NCBI GenBank assembly: GCA_036524155.1 | Contig: DATDCV010000570.1 | Coordinates: 1 to 22,649, forward strand | Direction of reading: 5' to 3' | Length of the DNA: 22,649 nt | DNA from: DATDCV01 sp036524155 | GTDB lineage: Bacteria; Verrucomicrobiota; Verrucomicrobiia; Limisphaerales; UBA8199 | In this document: positions 15,042 through 22,478 of the stretch, in pieces | How positions within the stretch are numbered: the first letter of the stretch is position 1 | Layout: each line of letters starts with the position of its first letter | The notes under the pieces: model-generated | Seen by the model: the letters and a program-made list of their open reading frames with translations, nothing else | Database searches by the model: none | Told to the model about the DNA's origin: nothing | Position numbers and translations under genes: made by a program

Positions 15042-15473
15042 TCACTTCGCCCCTTGGTCAATCCAGGCTCTTATGACTCCAATCTGCTCCCCGGTCAGCG
15101 GCGGGATATTGGCTTTGTTCTTCGGGGGCGGCATGTGAAAGTCCGGATCACCAAGCTGGGCGATATTGTGCACCAGGATGCTCGCGGCGCTGTTGCCCGG
15201 CACGACGACCTTCCCGTCCTCGCCGCCCTTGAGTGCGCCCTCACGGCTGTCGAGCCGCAGCTTGCCCTTGGGTTTCTGTCCGCCATGACAGCGCACGCAT
15301 GAGGTATCGAAGATGGATTTGACGTCGGCGGCGTACGTCACTCCTTGTTTCGTGGAAGCGGGTGGCAGCTTGCTCAGGTCTATTTTGGCCTTTTTCCCAT
15401 CAGCAGCCGGCGCGGTAAAGGCACAAAGTGACACGAGGGCTGCGAGGCCCGCAAGACATCGATACATACACAT
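15042..15473 (-). CDS. Small exported planctomycete-type c-type cytochrome
   Basis: This encodes 143 residues from the ATG at 15473; ATG 15467 and an upstream GTG at 15503 are alternatives. A Sec signal ends near APAADG (about residue 24). The domain has one haem site, CVRCH (59-63), with Met114 in HMPPP as the likely sixth ligand. The block KSIFDTSCVRCHG..KGKLRLDSREGAL matches the planctomycete cytochrome c domain (PF07635). In related organisms this domain usually opens large DUF1549/DUF1553 proteins, but here it stands alone as a periplasmic electron carrier or a domain relic. It lies about 105 bp downstream of the fucosidase gene on the same strand and converges with the dehydratase gene, 44 bp away. 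Confidence 0.87.
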   Translation of the reverse strand: MCMYRCLAGLAALVSLCAFTAPAADGKKAKIDLSKLPPASTKQGVTYAADVKSIFDTSCVRCHGGQKPKGKLRLDSREGALKGGEDGKVVVPGNSAASILVHNIAQLGDPDFHMPPPKNKANIPPLTGEQIGVIRAWIDQGAK

Positions 15474-15578
15474 AGATTTCGTCAAGTGATGGTAAGTTGT
15501 CACAGATCAGCGTTCAGTCAAATTTGCGGCACTGATACGTAGTCTGCAGGCCTCGGGGCAAACGAAGGGCTGGCCGTA

Positions 15579-17522
15579 TCAGTCCGTGATTCTTGTCAAC
15601 ACGATAGTCCGTACGTTGATGGCTTTCCACGAAGCGGCGTCTCTGGCCCGCAGTCTGACGGTCTGAATTCCCGGCTCCTGAATGTCGATCTGGCCGAAGG
15701 TGGCTGGTGTGAACCTGGCCCAATCTCCCGTATTTGGAAGTCGAGCGGCAAGTGTGCTTTTCCCGACCTCGACGACTGCTTCGGCATTGGGGTGAACCGT
15801 CGCGACAGAAGTGGTTATGGTGAACTTGCCGGTCTTCGAGAAGTTCACCTCCCACGAAACAAAATCGGCAGGATTGTCCCAGAACCCCAGGTTGGTCTGG
15901 TTGTCTCTCTCTTCGGTTTTGACGCCATCGCCGTGTATTTCAGCGGCCTCAGCGGACAAAACATAATTACCACTGGAATCGGCCTCGATGGTGGTTGCCG
16001 GTTCAGGGATCGGGGCGGGCTTGAGGTCGTTGCCGCTGATTTTCAGCGAGCATGTGTACGGGGAGGGCCGTTTGGTCGGGAGTTCCACGATCAGGCCATC
16101 GGAGGTTTGCGTCCACTTCACTTTTCCCCGGTAGCCAACCAGGCTGACCTTCTTGACAGGGACAGCGCCTGAACCCGCGGGCGTCGCCAGCGAACGGATG
16201 AGGAGCCGGTTGTCCTCCGGCCAACCGAGCGCCGTGGCATAGAGCGTCCTGCCTTTAGCGGTGAAGCGGATGTCCTTCGCGGTGTAGGCAAAGTCCTCTT
16301 TGAAATGCCCACCTTTGGTTTTCACGGCCCCTTCGCCATAGACGAGCCACGGACGGGTGCCGTAAATGGCCTCGCCGTGGATCGCGATCCAATCCGCCAT
16401 TTCACGCAGCGCCTGCTCGACCTCGGGGTCGAGCGAACCATCGGGCCGCTGAACGATATTCAGCAGGAGATTGCCGTTCTTGCTGACAATGTCGACCAGC
16501 ATGTGAATGGTCCAGCTCACCGGCCGAAATTTCCAGTTCCGGTTGTAGAACCAGTCCCCGATCGATGTGTCGGTCTGCCAGGGATAGGGATTGATGCCGG
16601 GCATGACTCCGCGTTCGAGGTCTTCCACCCAACGGCCTTCGGATTTCTGTTTGCAGGTGTAGATCACTGCCGTTTTTCCGCGGTGAGTGGCAGCGCTGGT
16701 ATTGTAGAGGTGAGCGATCAGGCTGCAGCCAACCTCGTTGCCGAAAGGCACTCCGCCATCGGTGTACAGCAGGTCAGGATGATACCCGTCCACCAGTTCT
16801 TTTATGCGATCAAACCATTGTTGCTGCCACCTGGGGTTGGTACTGTACCAGGCGGTGTCTCCGGGTTCCGCCGGAAAGTGATAAAGGTCTGAGTATTGGG
16901 GATCGGCGCCGTCATACGGAACCCCTGCCAGCGGGCCGGTCTTATCGGATTTGTGACTGTCCTGGAACCAGGTGAAGCTGGCACCCAGGTGCTCGGAAAC
17001 CCCGAACTTTAGTCCCTGCCTCCTGGCGGCTTTCTGCCAATCGGCCACCACGTCGCGCCTCGGACCCATTTGGACCGCGTTCCATTTGTGAAGCTTCGAG
17101 TTCCAAAGATAGAAGTTGTCATGGTGCGAGCCCATGCTGACGAAGTATTTCGCGCCGGCTCGTTTGTAGAGCGCCATGAGGCGGTCGGGATCCCATTTCT
17201 CGGCTTTCCAAAGCGGAATGATGTCCTTATAGCCGTTGGTGGAGGGATGTCCGTAGTTTTCGAGGTGGTGTTTGTATTGACGGTTGCCCTGGACATACAG
17301 ATGCCGCGCGTACCAATCCCCATCCATCGGGACCGCTTGAGGGCCCCAGTGCGCCCAAATGCCGAATTTGGCGTCCCGGAACCAATCCGGGCAGTGATAG
17401 TTAGTGAGAGATTCCATCGTCGGCTGAAATGGGCCAGGGGCGACCGGCAGCGAGAGCGCCGCCAGCGCGGTCGATCCAGCTAGCGCGACCAGGGAAGTTA
17501 TGACTTTGGTTTTTGTGTTCAT
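15579..17522 (-). CDS. Secreted GH29 alpha-L-fucosidase with C-terminal beta domain
   Basis: This encodes 647 residues from the ATG at 17522, with a Sec signal ending around residue 22. GH29 enzymes release terminal L-fucose with retention. Landmarks are AKFGIWAHWGPQAVP (51-65), the substrate-pocket GSHHDNFYLW (131-140), WNAVQMGPRRDVV (147-159) and the nucleophile Asp255 in LLYTDGG; the acid/base cannot be fixed by eye. NGNLLLNI (349-356) closes the barrel. After the barrel a small beta domain (about 395-500) and a second beta-sandwich (about 510-647, AEIHGDG... to VRTIVLTR) follow, the latter similar to DUF5077-type carbohydrate-binding modules. The start is 27 bp after the nucleotidyltransferase stop, so cotranscription with the sugar-kinase pair is likely. 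Confidence 0.93.
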   Translation of the reverse strand: MNTKTKVITSLVALAGSTALAALSLPVAPGPFQPTMESLTNYHCPDWFRDAKFGIWAHWGPQAVPMDGDWYARHLYVQGNRQYKHHLENYGHPSTNGYKDIIPLWKAEKWDPDRLMALYKRAGAKYFVSMGSHHDNFYLWNSKLHKWNAVQMGPRRDVVADWQKAARRQGLKFGVSEHLGASFTWFQDSHKSDKTGPLAGVPYDGADPQYSDLYHFPAEPGDTAWYSTNPRWQQQWFDRIKELVDGYHPDLLYTDGGVPFGNEVGCSLIAHLYNTSAATHRGKTAVIYTCKQKSEGRWVEDLERGVMPGINPYPWQTDTSIGDWFYNRNWKFRPVSWTIHMLVDIVSKNGNLLLNIVQRPDGSLDPEVEQALREMADWIAIHGEAIYGTRPWLVYGEGAVKTKGGHFKEDFAYTAKDIRFTAKGRTLYATALGWPEDNRLLIRSLATPAGSGAVPVKKVSLVGYRGKVKWTQTSDGLIVELPTKRPSPYTCSLKISGNDLKPAPIPEPATTIEADSSGNYVLSAEAAEIHGDGVKTEERDNQTNLGFWDNPADFVSWEVNFSKTGKFTITTSVATVHPNAEAVVEVGKSTLAARLPNTGDWARFTPATFGQIDIQEPGIQTVRLRARDAASWKAINVRTIVLTRITD

Positions 17523-17549
17523 GGTTGTCGGTGGTTTGCTCGTTGAATC

Positions 17550-18362
17550 TCAAAAGCCTCTCAAATCAGTGCTGGAGCGACCGGGCAACCCGGGTGCCGG
17601 CACGCGTTTCAGGACCAGGTACTCGATGCCGTGTTGTTTGCAGTAATCCCGTTTTCCGCCACGGTCACCGTCCTCATTCACTGCGTAGATGTCCGGCTTG
17701 ATACGCTGGATTTCCGGGTCGGCATCGAGCCAACCCTTACCGGTGGAAATCAGGGCCTGGGTGACGTAGCGAATCGAGGCGGCCATGAAGCGGCGCTCGG
17801 CTTCGCCGAGCAGTGGATGGCCTTCGCCTTTGAGCAGGCGGATGTTGGCATCGTGGCCCACGATCACGTAGAGATCGCCGTAAGCGCTTACCTCTTCGAA
17901 AAAGCGAACGTGGCCAGAATGAAGCCAATCGTAACAGCCCGTGGCCACAACTTTCTTGCGTGGCCCTGGTGTTGGGGCCGGTTCCGCTTCCGGAAAACCG
18001 GCCAGGTCGCGATCTTCCAGCACCCTATACTCGAGCCCGTGCCGTTGACAGAACCGCCGTCGCTGCGCGTTCGCACCGGAGGCCTGGTCCACCCACACTC
18101 GGCCACGCAAATCGCCGGCTTCTGGCAAGGCGTCGAGGTGAGGAGGTGCCTTCGCGGGAATGACCGCAGCCACATAACGAACGGCTTTCAGGAAGTATAG
18201 CCGCTCAGCGAACGGAAATTTGGGTCGTTCACCCGTCATGACGTAGACGGATTCATCGTCTGAGAGAAGGACGGTCAGGCGGCCAAGCCTGGACGCTTCC
18301 TGGAGAAACCTCAGATCGCGAGAGCGCAAGTCGTCGAAGGCGCCTGTCACTACGGCTTCCAT
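17550..18362 (-). CDS. Tandem nucleotidyltransferase (cytidylyltransferase-like), first half degenerate
   Basis: This encodes 270 residues from the ATG at 18362, 2 bp after the stop of the kinase gene. It holds two copies of the cytidylyltransferase-like (RfaE2/TagD/PCYT) fold. The second, from about residue 137, is complete: GCYDWLHSGHVRF with HSGH at 148-151, then KGEGHPLLGEAERRFMAASIRYV, and the RSST..R nucleotide-binding motif at 262-268. The first (1-110) keeps the fold pattern (VVTGAFDD, SDDESVY, PFAERLYFLKAVRYV), but the catalytic HxGH is replaced by RSRD (13-16), so it should not transfer nucleotides. It is probably one active enzyme with a regulatory or dimerising half, activating a sugar phosphate made by the adjacent GHMP kinase. 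The nucleotide (CTP or ATP) and the sugar cannot be read from the sequence. Confidence 0.85.
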   Translation of the reverse strand: MEAVVTGAFDDLRSRDLRFLQEASRLGRLTVLLSDDESVYVMTGERPKFPFAERLYFLKAVRYVAAVIPAKAPPHLDALPEAGDLRGRVWVDQASGANAQRRRFCQRHGLEYRVLEDRDLAGFPEAEPAPTPGPRKKVVATGCYDWLHSGHVRFFEEVSAYGDLYVIVGHDANIRLLKGEGHPLLGEAERRFMAASIRYVTQALISTGKGWLDADPEIQRIKPDIYAVNEDGDRGGKRDYCKQHGIEYLVLKRVPAPGLPGRSSTDLRGF

Positions 18363-18364
18363 GG

Positions 18365-19213
18365 TTATTCCGTGCGCACGCGTACCTTAAATGCGCCAGG
18401 CACGGCGACGTTGGAGATCACAAGCAGGTAACCGCCGCCGCAGCCGGAGTACATGGCGCCCGCGTATTGCTGCTGATAGGCCCGCAGCAGTTTCTTCAGG
18501 TCGAGCTTGATGGTCGGGTGCGCGACTGTATGCGGGAGGATTCTCTCCCAGCAAACCATGCACTGGTTAAGGGATCGGCCGAGCGCCTGGATGTCGCGGC
18601 GGCGGATGGCATCGAAACAGAGCCTGCCTGTTTCGCCCAGCCTCGAGATCCACGTTGGATCGAGGCGCTGCTTGCCCAAGGGGCTGTAGCCTTCCGGGCG
18701 GGGTTCGACCGGCAGTACGTGGAGGACCTGTTCGAGCCAGCGCGCGATCCGTAGGTCGGTGATTGATTCGATGTGGACAGGAAACACACCGCCGTTAGCG
18801 GCGAAGTCATAGTCGAGGCGACTGATGCCCGGATACACCAGGCCAATCATATCCTGTGAGCCGCTTGGGTCCGCTTTGCCCTTGTTTTCCGCTTCGTAAA
18901 GTTTGCGAACCAGTTCTTCTCGCGGTCGGTTGGGCAGGCGGCCGTTCCAGAGCTTCATCGCGATCGTCCGCGTGCCGCTCGCACAACCTGCCCGATCCAT
19001 CACGCGGAAGGAGGGTTGCAGCGATACGACCACCATCGAGCCGGGCGGGGTAGGATTGTGCTGGGAGACGAACGGTTGATCAATCCACCCGCCGGCCAGG
19101 GCGACACGGTTCGGGATCAGGCCAATGGCGCGGCTGATGGGCGATACCGGCTTGCTGGGCCGGGCAGCGTCTGCACGGGCGGCGGCCCTTTGTTTTTTTC
19201 GGGCGGCTTGCAC
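18365..19213 (-). CDS. GHMP-type sugar kinase, divergent ATP loop
   Basis: This encodes about 282 residues with the GTG at 19213 as start. TTG 19231 is possible; longer frames reaching 19741 run antiphase through mogA and are rejected. The GHMP superfamily phosphorylates sugars, mevalonate or homoserine. The N-terminal substrate motif is NRVALAGGWIDQP (35-47). The GSQDMIGLVYPG block (118-129) and the C-terminal SGCGGGYLLVISN...GAFKVRVR block are recognisable. The usual ATP phosphate loop PxxxGLGSSSA is replaced by AGCASGTRTIAMKLW (75-89), which I recall from an uncharacterised branch found with cytidylyltransferase-like genes. No signal peptide is present, so it is cytoplasmic. It abuts mogA upstream (about 11 bp) and the nucleotidyltransferase downstream (2 bp). 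The sugar is unknown; fucose is one guess from the neighbouring fucosidase. Confidence 0.82.
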   Translation of the reverse strand: MQAARKKQRAAARADAARPSKPVSPISRAIGLIPNRVALAGGWIDQPFVSQHNPTPPGSMVVVSLQPSFRVMDRAGCASGTRTIAMKLWNGRLPNRPREELVRKLYEAENKGKADPSGSQDMIGLVYPGISRLDYDFAANGGVFPVHIESITDLRIARWLEQVLHVLPVEPRPEGYSPLGKQRLDPTWISRLGETGRLCFDAIRRRDIQALGRSLNQCMVCWERILPHTVAHPTIKLDLKKLLRAYQQQYAGAMYSGCGGGYLLVISNVAVPGAFKVRVRTE

Positions 19214-19224
19214 AGGGGGCCAGG

Positions 19225-19707
19225 CTAACAACTTGTTGGCATTTGCTGCAGCAATTCGACGCAGTGGGGGATGGCGTCGACGACGAACCCCAGGCACTCG
19301 ACCGCGCCGGAAGGCTTGCCGGGAAGGCAGACCACCAGCGAGTTGCCGACGACCGCGGCGAGGCTTCGTGAGAGAATCGCATGGGGTGTTGCCTGCAAGG
19401 ACCGCATGCGCATGGTTTCGCCGAAACCCGGCAGTTCGCGCGTCGCGATTCCTCTCACCGCTTCCGGGGTGACATCCCGCGGAGTGATGCCTGTGCCGCC
19501 AGTGGTGAGGATGAGGTGGCAGTTGCGAGCGACGTGCTGCCGAATCGCTTCCTGAATCGCAGGAATGTCGTCCGGCACGAGCGATTCCGTGAGCACACTC
19601 CAGCCGTTGGCTTGCGCTGCATTCTTCAACGCCGGTCCACCCTGGTCCTCGTAGGTTCCGCGCGACGCCCGGTCGGAGATGGTGATAATGCCCGTCTGAA
19701 TCGGCAT
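19225..19707 (-). CDS. mogA: Molybdopterin adenylyltransferase (MogA/MoaB family)
   Basis: This encodes 160 residues from the ATG at 19707, two bases after the moaC stop. It adenylylates molybdopterin with ATP before molybdenum insertion. Signature blocks are GIITISDRASRGTYED (6-21), LTTGGTGITPRDVTPEAV (67-84) and VVCLPGKPSGAVECL (125-139), all expected for the MoCF-binding fold at the usual length. The N-terminal Met fits family starts, and the longer upstream frame lies within moaC in another phase. MogA and MoaB are hard to separate by eye, and the related MoaB of some bacteria is not essential. It is coupled to moaC on one side and nearly touches the kinase gene on the other. Confidence 0.92.
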   Translation of the reverse strand: MPIQTGIITISDRASRGTYEDQGGPALKNAAQANGWSVLTESLVPDDIPAIQEAIRQHVARNCHLILTTGGTGITPRDVTPEAVRGIATRELPGFGETMRMRSLQATPHAILSRSLAAVVGNSLVVCLPGKPSGAVECLGFVVDAIPHCVELLQQMPTSC

Positions 19708-19709
19708 TG

Positions 19710-20162
19710 TTAGCGTTTCGTCTTCGAGACGAGATGGACACCGGTGATGCGCATGCTTTTGTCGACCGCTTTGCACATATCGTAAATCGTGAGCGCCGCT
19801 ACACTCACCGCCGTGAGCGCCTCCATTTCGACGCCGGTTTGAGCGGCGATCCTGGCGGAGGCGGTTATGGCGATGCGATCCCTCGAACGTGGCACCGCGA
19901 AATTAACCTCGCAATGTGTTAAGGGCAAAGGGTGGCAGAGAGGCACCAATTCGCCTGTTTTCTTTGCCGCCATAATGCCGGCGAGACGGGCTGCCGCCAG
20001 CACGTTGCCCTTGGTCAGGCCGTGGGAATTGATCAGGGCGATAGTGGACCGCTGCAACCGGATTTCGCCTCGTGCGACAGCCTCGCGCAACATTACCGGT
20101 TTTGCGGAGACGTCCACCATGCTGGCGTCGCCCTGGGCGTCGATATGGCTCAAGCGTTTCAT
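19710..20162 (-). CDS. moaC: Cyclic pyranopterin monophosphate synthase MoaC
   Basis: This encodes 150 residues, typical for MoaC, from the ATG at 20162. It converts 3',8-cyclo-7,8-dihydroguanosine 5'-triphosphate, made by MoaA, to cyclic pyranopterin monophosphate. Conserved blocks are LCHPLPLTHCEVNF (75-88), TGVEMEALTAVSVAALTIYDMCKAVDK (109-135) with catalytic Asp128 and Lys131, and a C-terminal ITGVHLVSK. The ATG overlaps the panB stop as ATGA, so translation is probably coupled. A longer open frame from 20318 overlaps panB and is not used. No moaA, moaE or moeA is visible in the window. Confidence 0.96.
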   Translation of the reverse strand: MKRLSHIDAQGDASMVDVSAKPVMLREAVARGEIRLQRSTIALINSHGLTKGNVLAAARLAGIMAAKKTGELVPLCHPLPLTHCEVNFAVPRSRDRIAITASARIAAQTGVEMEALTAVSVAALTIYDMCKAVDKSMRITGVHLVSKTKR

Positions 20163-20944
20163 CCCGTCTTTTGCAGCGTGGTGGTCACCCCTTTGATCCA
20201 GTCCTTGACCACGGCGCGAATTTGCTCTGCTGCGTTCAGTCTGGGCTTTACGTGCTTGAGGTTGTACCAGGGCAGCATACCCAGCAAGTCTGGCGTCACG
20301 AGGATTTGACCGTCGCAACCCGCGCCGGATCCGATGCCGATGGTGGGGATGCCGATTCGGTCGGTAATTTCCTTGGCCACGGGCGGAGTAACCAACTCGA
20401 GCACAATGGCAAAAGCACCCGCTTGTTCGAGTGCCGTCGCGTCGTCGAGCAGTTTCTGATGTTCGGGCTCTTTTTTTCCCTTGATATGGTAACCGCCTTC
20501 TTCCAGCACATGCTGGGGTAGCATGCCCAGGTGCCCGACAAATGGGATTCCAGCCCGCGTGATCGCCTGAACCTGCTCCAGGATTTCGCGTCCACCCTCC
20601 GCTTTCACACCCTCGGCTCCGGCGGCGGTCAATCGTCGCGCGTTGGCAACTGCGGCGTCGACCGTCTCATAGCTGTGATACGGCATGTCCGCGGCTAACA
20701 CCGCCCGGGTGCGGCCGCGCGCGGCCGCGCGGACATGATGTTCCATCTCCGCCATGGTGACCTGGGTAGTATCGGGATAACCCAGCACGACCATCCCCAG
20801 GGAATCGCCTACGAGGAGCAGGGGGATTCCTGCTTCGTCCAGCAGCCGCGCCATCGGGAAATCATAAGCCGTCAGCGACGCGATTCTTTCGCCGCGTAGC
20901 TTCATGGCGCGAATTGCGTCGGGCGTCACTTTGGTCGCGGTCAT
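20159..20944 (-). CDS. panB: 3-methyl-2-oxobutanoate hydroxymethyltransferase PanB
   Basis: This encodes 261 residues, the usual size. It transfers a hydroxymethyl group from 5,10-methylene-tetrahydrofolate to 2-oxoisovalerate, giving ketopantoate, the first step of pantothenate and CoA synthesis. Family blocks are SLTAYD (23-28), VGDSLGMVVLGY (45-56, metal ligand Asp47), LAADMPYHSY (83-92, Asp86), VKAEGG (113-118), GHLGMLPQHV (137-146), catalytic Glu183 in VLELV, and IGIGSGAGCDGQILV (202-216). It overlaps moaC by 4 bases. Pantothenate and molybdopterin genes in one coupled unit is an unusual pairing. The DUF1080 gene ends 33 bp upstream. Confidence 0.97.
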   Translation of the reverse strand: MTATKVTPDAIRAMKLRGERIASLTAYDFPMARLLDEAGIPLLLVGDSLGMVVLGYPDTTQVTMAEMEHHVRAAARGRTRAVLAADMPYHSYETVDAAVANARRLTAAGAEGVKAEGGREILEQVQAITRAGIPFVGHLGMLPQHVLEEGGYHIKGKKEPEHQKLLDDATALEQAGAFAIVLELVTPPVAKEITDRIGIPTIGIGSGAGCDGQILVTPDLLGMLPWYNLKHVKPRLNAAEQIRAVVKDWIKGVTTTLQKTG

Positions 20945-20977
20945 GGGGCCAGGGTGGGAGCAGGCAAGGCGCCTGTG

Positions 20978-21688
20978 CTACAGGCTGCGGATTTTGATGT
21001 TGCGGAACCAAACCTGGCTGCTGTGGTCCTGGAGCAGGATGTGGCCTTTGACGCACGTGCCAAAATCCGGCGTGGTCTTGAATTTGCTCCCGGCGACCGC
21101 TGCTTTGGTTCCATCACTCCCGCAGTCGTATTCCAGGACTTTGACACCGTTAAGCCAGTGCTCTACGTGACTGCCTTTCACCAGGATGCGCGACTCGTTA
21201 ATTTCCCCGGCGGCTTTAAGGGGTAACTTGGAAGTCGGCGCCAGCACATCGTAGAAGGAGGCGGTGACATGTTTGCCCTGCGGCGCTTTGGCGTCTTCGT
21301 TCTTGGCGTCGTCGATCATCTGGTATTCATGGCCGAGCGCCGAGCTGCGGGTGTCCGCGACGAAATACTTGAGGCCGCTGTTGCCACCGGCCGCAATTTT
21401 CCATTCCCAACTCAGCTCGAACTGATCGAACTGGTCGTCCGAGATGATGTCGCCGCCGCCTTTGGCAAGCCCATGCAGCCAGCCGTCCTCGACCGCCCAG
21501 CCTTTACCCGGGAAGGGCGCGGTTTTGAACTTGTGCCAGCCGGCAGTCGTCTTGCCGTCGAAGAGCAGTTTCCACCCGTCGGATTTTTCCCGTGCCGTCA
21601 GTTCGTTGACACTTGCTGCGGAAAGGCCTGCTGGCCCGGTAACCAAGCCCGCCAGCAGGAGATATTTGGTCAAATGACAATTTCTCAC
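20978..21688 (-). CDS. Exported 3-keto-disaccharide hydrolase (DUF1080) domain protein
   Basis: This encodes about 236 residues from the GTG at 21688, which opens a good Sec signal (LTKYLLLAGLVTGPAGLSAAS). TTG 21673 and ATG 21763 are alternatives; the latter prepends a long non-signal stretch. The single domain matches PF06439: GWKLLFDGKTTAGWHKF (38-54), EDGWLHGLAKGGGDIIS (67-83), FELSWEWKIAAGGNSGLKY (90-108), ALGHEYQMIDD (117-127), and the end HILLQDHSSQVWFRNIKIRSL. The fold is a LamG-like beta sandwich. Some members hydrolyse 3-keto-glycosides made by Gfo/Idh/MocA-type or FAD-type sugar oxidases. This gives a possible functional link to the oxidoreductase at 4690, though the two genes are 15 kb apart. 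It lies just upstream of panB on the same strand. Confidence 0.92.
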   Translation of the reverse strand: MRNCHLTKYLLLAGLVTGPAGLSAASVNELTAREKSDGWKLLFDGKTTAGWHKFKTAPFPGKGWAVEDGWLHGLAKGGGDIISDDQFDQFELSWEWKIAAGGNSGLKYFVADTRSSALGHEYQMIDDAKNEDAKAPQGKHVTASFYDVLAPTSKLPLKAAGEINESRILVKGSHVEHWLNGVKVLEYDCGSDGTKAAVAGSKFKTTPDFGTCVKGHILLQDHSSQVWFRNIKIRSL

Positions 21689-21801
21689 GCGGAAGTAATG
21701 GGGTTGGCAGCCCACGGACGCAATAACAAACTGATGAGTCCGGGCGACCGGGATTAAGGGCATTCGTGCACGAAAACGTTTAACGGCACCAGGTTACAGC
21801 T

Positions 21802-22470
21802 CTATAACTTGAACCGGTAAACATGTACCTCAAACGGTGCGAACCAGTCCGTGAACCTGCCTTGTCGGGCTTCAAGGGTGCGGGGAGCTTCAAACATAAC
21901 TTCCCCGGTTGAGACCGTGGGTGGAAGCCCGCTGAATTCAACCTGGACGGTTTTGCCTTCACGCTTGCAGGCGAGCAGAAACAGACTGCCGTTTGCCTCC
22001 CGCGCACAGAATTCTACGTTACCCAGGCGGCTGACTTTGAGGGGTAGCGGCGAGGGCGGCGCCAGCAGGGCTGGATAAAGCGGGCTGTGGCTGCCGATTT
22101 CCTCAATGACGGGTCGCAGGACGCGCCGCCAGAACGTCCAGTTCCAGCCTAGCTCTTTGTCTTGCGAGGACAGCGATTTCTCCAAGCCTCCGCCGAAATA
22201 GAAAAGACCGCGAGCGCCATTGATGATTGCCTGATAAGTCATGAACCGTTCTTCCGGAAAAGTAGGGAATCGCAGCGTCTTGCCGGGCTTAACGACACCG
22301 CTAAAGGCGATCTGGAGAACCATCCAGGCCGGGCGCTGACCTTGGGCCACCTCCATGACCAGCCGTGTATGGTCCCCCACCAAACTGATGTCTCGATTGG
22401 TGAGCAACGAATGAATCCCGGGAGGATAGCTGACGGGGTAAATGTCGGCGCCGATGATGTCGCCCGCCAC
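21802..22470 (-). CDS. 5'-truncated glycoside hydrolase-like protein
   Basis: The frame gives 222 residues from GTG 22470, but it stays open only to 22506, where a TGA closes it. It begins abruptly with DIIGADIYPVSYPPG, a segment normally deep inside a TIM-barrel glycoside hydrolase, and has no signal peptide. RPAWMVLQIAF and AIINGARGLFYFGGG fit the later barrel strands, and a beta-rich C-terminal domain ends at FEVHVYRFKL. The N-terminal half, including at least one catalytic residue, is therefore missing. The family (GH5/GH42-like) cannot be fixed. It is probably a non-functional remnant, or one side of an assembly join. The stop lies 39 bp from the longest possible start of the DUF1080 gene. 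Confidence 0.6.
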   Translation of the reverse strand: MAGDIIGADIYPVSYPPGIHSLLTNRDISLVGDHTRLVMEVAQGQRPAWMVLQIAFSGVVKPGKTLRFPTFPEERFMTYQAIINGARGLFYFGGGLEKSLSSQDKELGWNWTFWRRVLRPVIEEIGSHSPLYPALLAPPSPLPLKVSRLGNVEFCAREANGSLFLLACKREGKTVQVEFSGLPPTVSTGEVMFEAPRTLEARQGRFTDWFAPFEVHVYRFKL

Positions 22471-22478
22471 GTTAGGCT

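Noticed and set aside
19214..19741. N-terminal extension of the kinase frame up to 19741
   Set aside because: It lies antiphase within mogA and reads as Arg/His-rich sequence; the kinase motifs begin after 19213.
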